Source: Tsukamurella ocularis (GTDB taxonomy: Bacteria; Actinomycetota; Actinomycetes; Mycobacteriales; Mycobacteriaceae). From it: a stretch of DNA of 64,000 nucleotides. Below the pieces are notes generated by a model. The model was not told where the DNA came from and did no database searches. It saw only the letters and a program-made list of their open reading frames with translations. The stretch's first letter is position 1; each line of letters begins with the position of its first letter. Shown in pieces: positions 63,485 to 64,000 of the stretch. The stretch is taken from contig NZ_JANUCJ010000005.1 in assembly GCF_024807615.1 (NCBI RefSeq), positions 224,155 to 288,154 of the forward strand, given 5' to 3'. Both the position numbers and the translations under genes were made by a program.

Positions 63485-63748
63485 GTGAGGTGTGTGTCGC
63501 CGCGGCAGCCGTTGTTCGCATCGGTACGCAAGCGTGCGCGGGATCTGGTTGTGGGTGAGCATGTGTGGCACCGCGGTGAGTACTGGCGGGTGAAGTCGAT
63601 CACACTTCTCGACACCACCGATTCAATCCAGGCAACAGTGCAGCTCGACCTGCGTAACACCGTCGGGCACGGCCGCCGCTGGACGTTGCCGGCCGATGTC
63701 GATGTCGCAGTCCGCGGGCAGCGTCGCCAGCAGCGGCGCCGCAACTAG
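63485..63748 (+). CDS. Small phage-like hypothetical protein
   Basis: An 87-residue basic protein from GTG 63485 (or GTG 63494). It contains DLVVGEHVWHRGEYWRVKSI, TDSIQATVQLDLRN and RRWTLPADVDVAVRGQRRQQ, which looks like one small beta-barrel similar to proteins seen in actinophages. I do not recognise a named family. The frame is intact, unlike its neighbours. Codon use is less GC-biased than the core genes (CGT, CTT, ACA present), suggesting a recent arrival. Confidence 0.5.
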   Translation: MRCVSPRQPLFASVRKRARDLVVGEHVWHRGEYWRVKSITLLDTTDSIQATVQLDLRNTVGHGRRWTLPADVDVAVRGQRRQQRRRN

Positions 63749-63960
63749 GAACTTCGACGGGCTTGTGGCGGCACATCTCTGGGCGTCCCGGGCCGGGAAG
63801 ATAAGCGCAGGACGGCCGTGGTCGCTAGTTGATGTGACGAAGCGTACGTCCGTTGCGGTATCTCTTGCGGACGCACTTAACCGGCTATAAGGTTCTGCCC
63901 AAATTCAACCCCCGTCGCTCCTGCTGCCGGGGGACTCTCCTGGAGGGGCACGACAGGCTT

Positions 63961-64000
63961 ATGGGTACTCGTTTCTCAGTTGCCAATCATGCGGTGACTA
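63961..64000 (+). CDS. Start of a gene, possibly Rrf2-type regulator (cut by window end)
   Basis: ATG at 63961 with GGAGG 14 bases upstream, encoding MGTRFSVANHAVT before the window ends. TRFSVANHAVT resembles the first helix of Rrf2-family regulators (RFxVAxHxLxLL). A TTGCGG-15-TATAAG pair at 63865-63891 may be its promoter. Only 13 codons are visible, so the assignment is weak. Confidence 0.35.
   Translation, partial: MGTRFSVANHAVT

Overview
The window is about 64 kb of high-GC DNA from an actinobacterium of the order Mycobacteriales. The gene order follows the Mycobacterium tuberculosis segment gcvT - dlaT - lipB - lipA - glnA1 - glnE - glnA2 - panB - ptpA - cobD - ahpE - aceE - mabR - fabD - acpM - kasA (Rv2211c to Rv2245) almost gene for gene. 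The mycolate-type FAS-II genes (acpM, kasA, MabR-like regulator), the cutinase and the MmpL-like transporter point to a mycolic-acid producer. Tsukamurella or a close relative is my best guess, but there is no rRNA here to prove the genus.

Layout. 1-5.8 kb: a leftward run of a D-amino-acid lyase/aldolase-like enzyme, an aldonolactone oxidase, a uracil/xanthine permease and gcvT (cut by the window start), preceded by an AraC-type regulator. 5.9-17.7 kb: pepA, then the lipoate/2-oxoacid dehydrogenase block dlaT - epimerase - lipB - lipA - DUF4191, interrupted by an HxlR regulator with a divergent MmpL/RND exporter and by an MFS pump. 17.7-28.9 kb: nitrogen assimilation. glnA1 lies behind a recognisable GlnR box and has a perfect terminator; glnE and glnA2 lie on the other strand. 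Two paralogous FKBP-like lipoproteins flank glnE-glnA2, and a CaeA-like lipoprotein hydrolase follows. 28.9-34.1 kb: nadE, panB, proline iminopeptidase and a CYTH-CHAD protein in one rightward run. 34.1-43.1 kb: a leftward run with cutinase, RNB ribonuclease, acyl-ACP-thioesterase-like protein, a DrrAB-type ABC exporter, two small DUF proteins, RNase P RNA (rnpB), a stand-alone histidine phosphatase, a zinc-ribbon protein and a Nif3-like protein. 43.2-50 kb: a DUF3800-like gene, ptpA, SURF1, cobD, a small accessory cluster (VOC remnant, IF-1 paralogue, GNAT-like protein, possible leader peptide), a flavin disulfide reductase, tRNA-Val, ahpE and DUF3052. 50.2-57.2 kb: aceE, a MabR-like regulator with its likely operator, and fabD-acpM-kasA. 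kasB and accD6, which follow kasA in M. tuberculosis, are absent here. 57.2-61.8 kb: a PPOX-like protein, DUF3145, a serine hydrolase and a large exported Gly/Pro-rich protein. 61.8-64 kb: a worn segment of small, frameshifted frames, some resembling type VII secretion-associated proteins, plus phage-like small genes and the first codons of a possible Rrf2-type regulator.

How the genes work together. LipB and LipA make and insert lipoate, which DlaT uses; AceE is the matching E1 of the pyruvate complex. GcvT belongs to the other lipoate-dependent system, glycine cleavage. GlnE adenylylates GlnA1, whose target tyrosine is visible. FabD, AcpM and KasA extend meromycolate chains under a MabR-type regulator whose inverted repeat lies directly upstream.

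The most unexpected signals are: (1) a 9-mer, CGACGGTGC / GCACCGTCG, seen about 40 times by eye where about two are expected, including as both arms of a terminator hairpin; (2) an IF-1 paralogue translationally coupled to a GNAT-like protein behind a possible 16-codon leader; (3) a cluster of apparent one-base frameshifts near the right end. Intergenic stretches not listed show nothing I can name. The longest outside listed features are about 200 bases (19861-20061, 50006-50244, 59530-59737, 63749-63960), and these probably hold promoters only.
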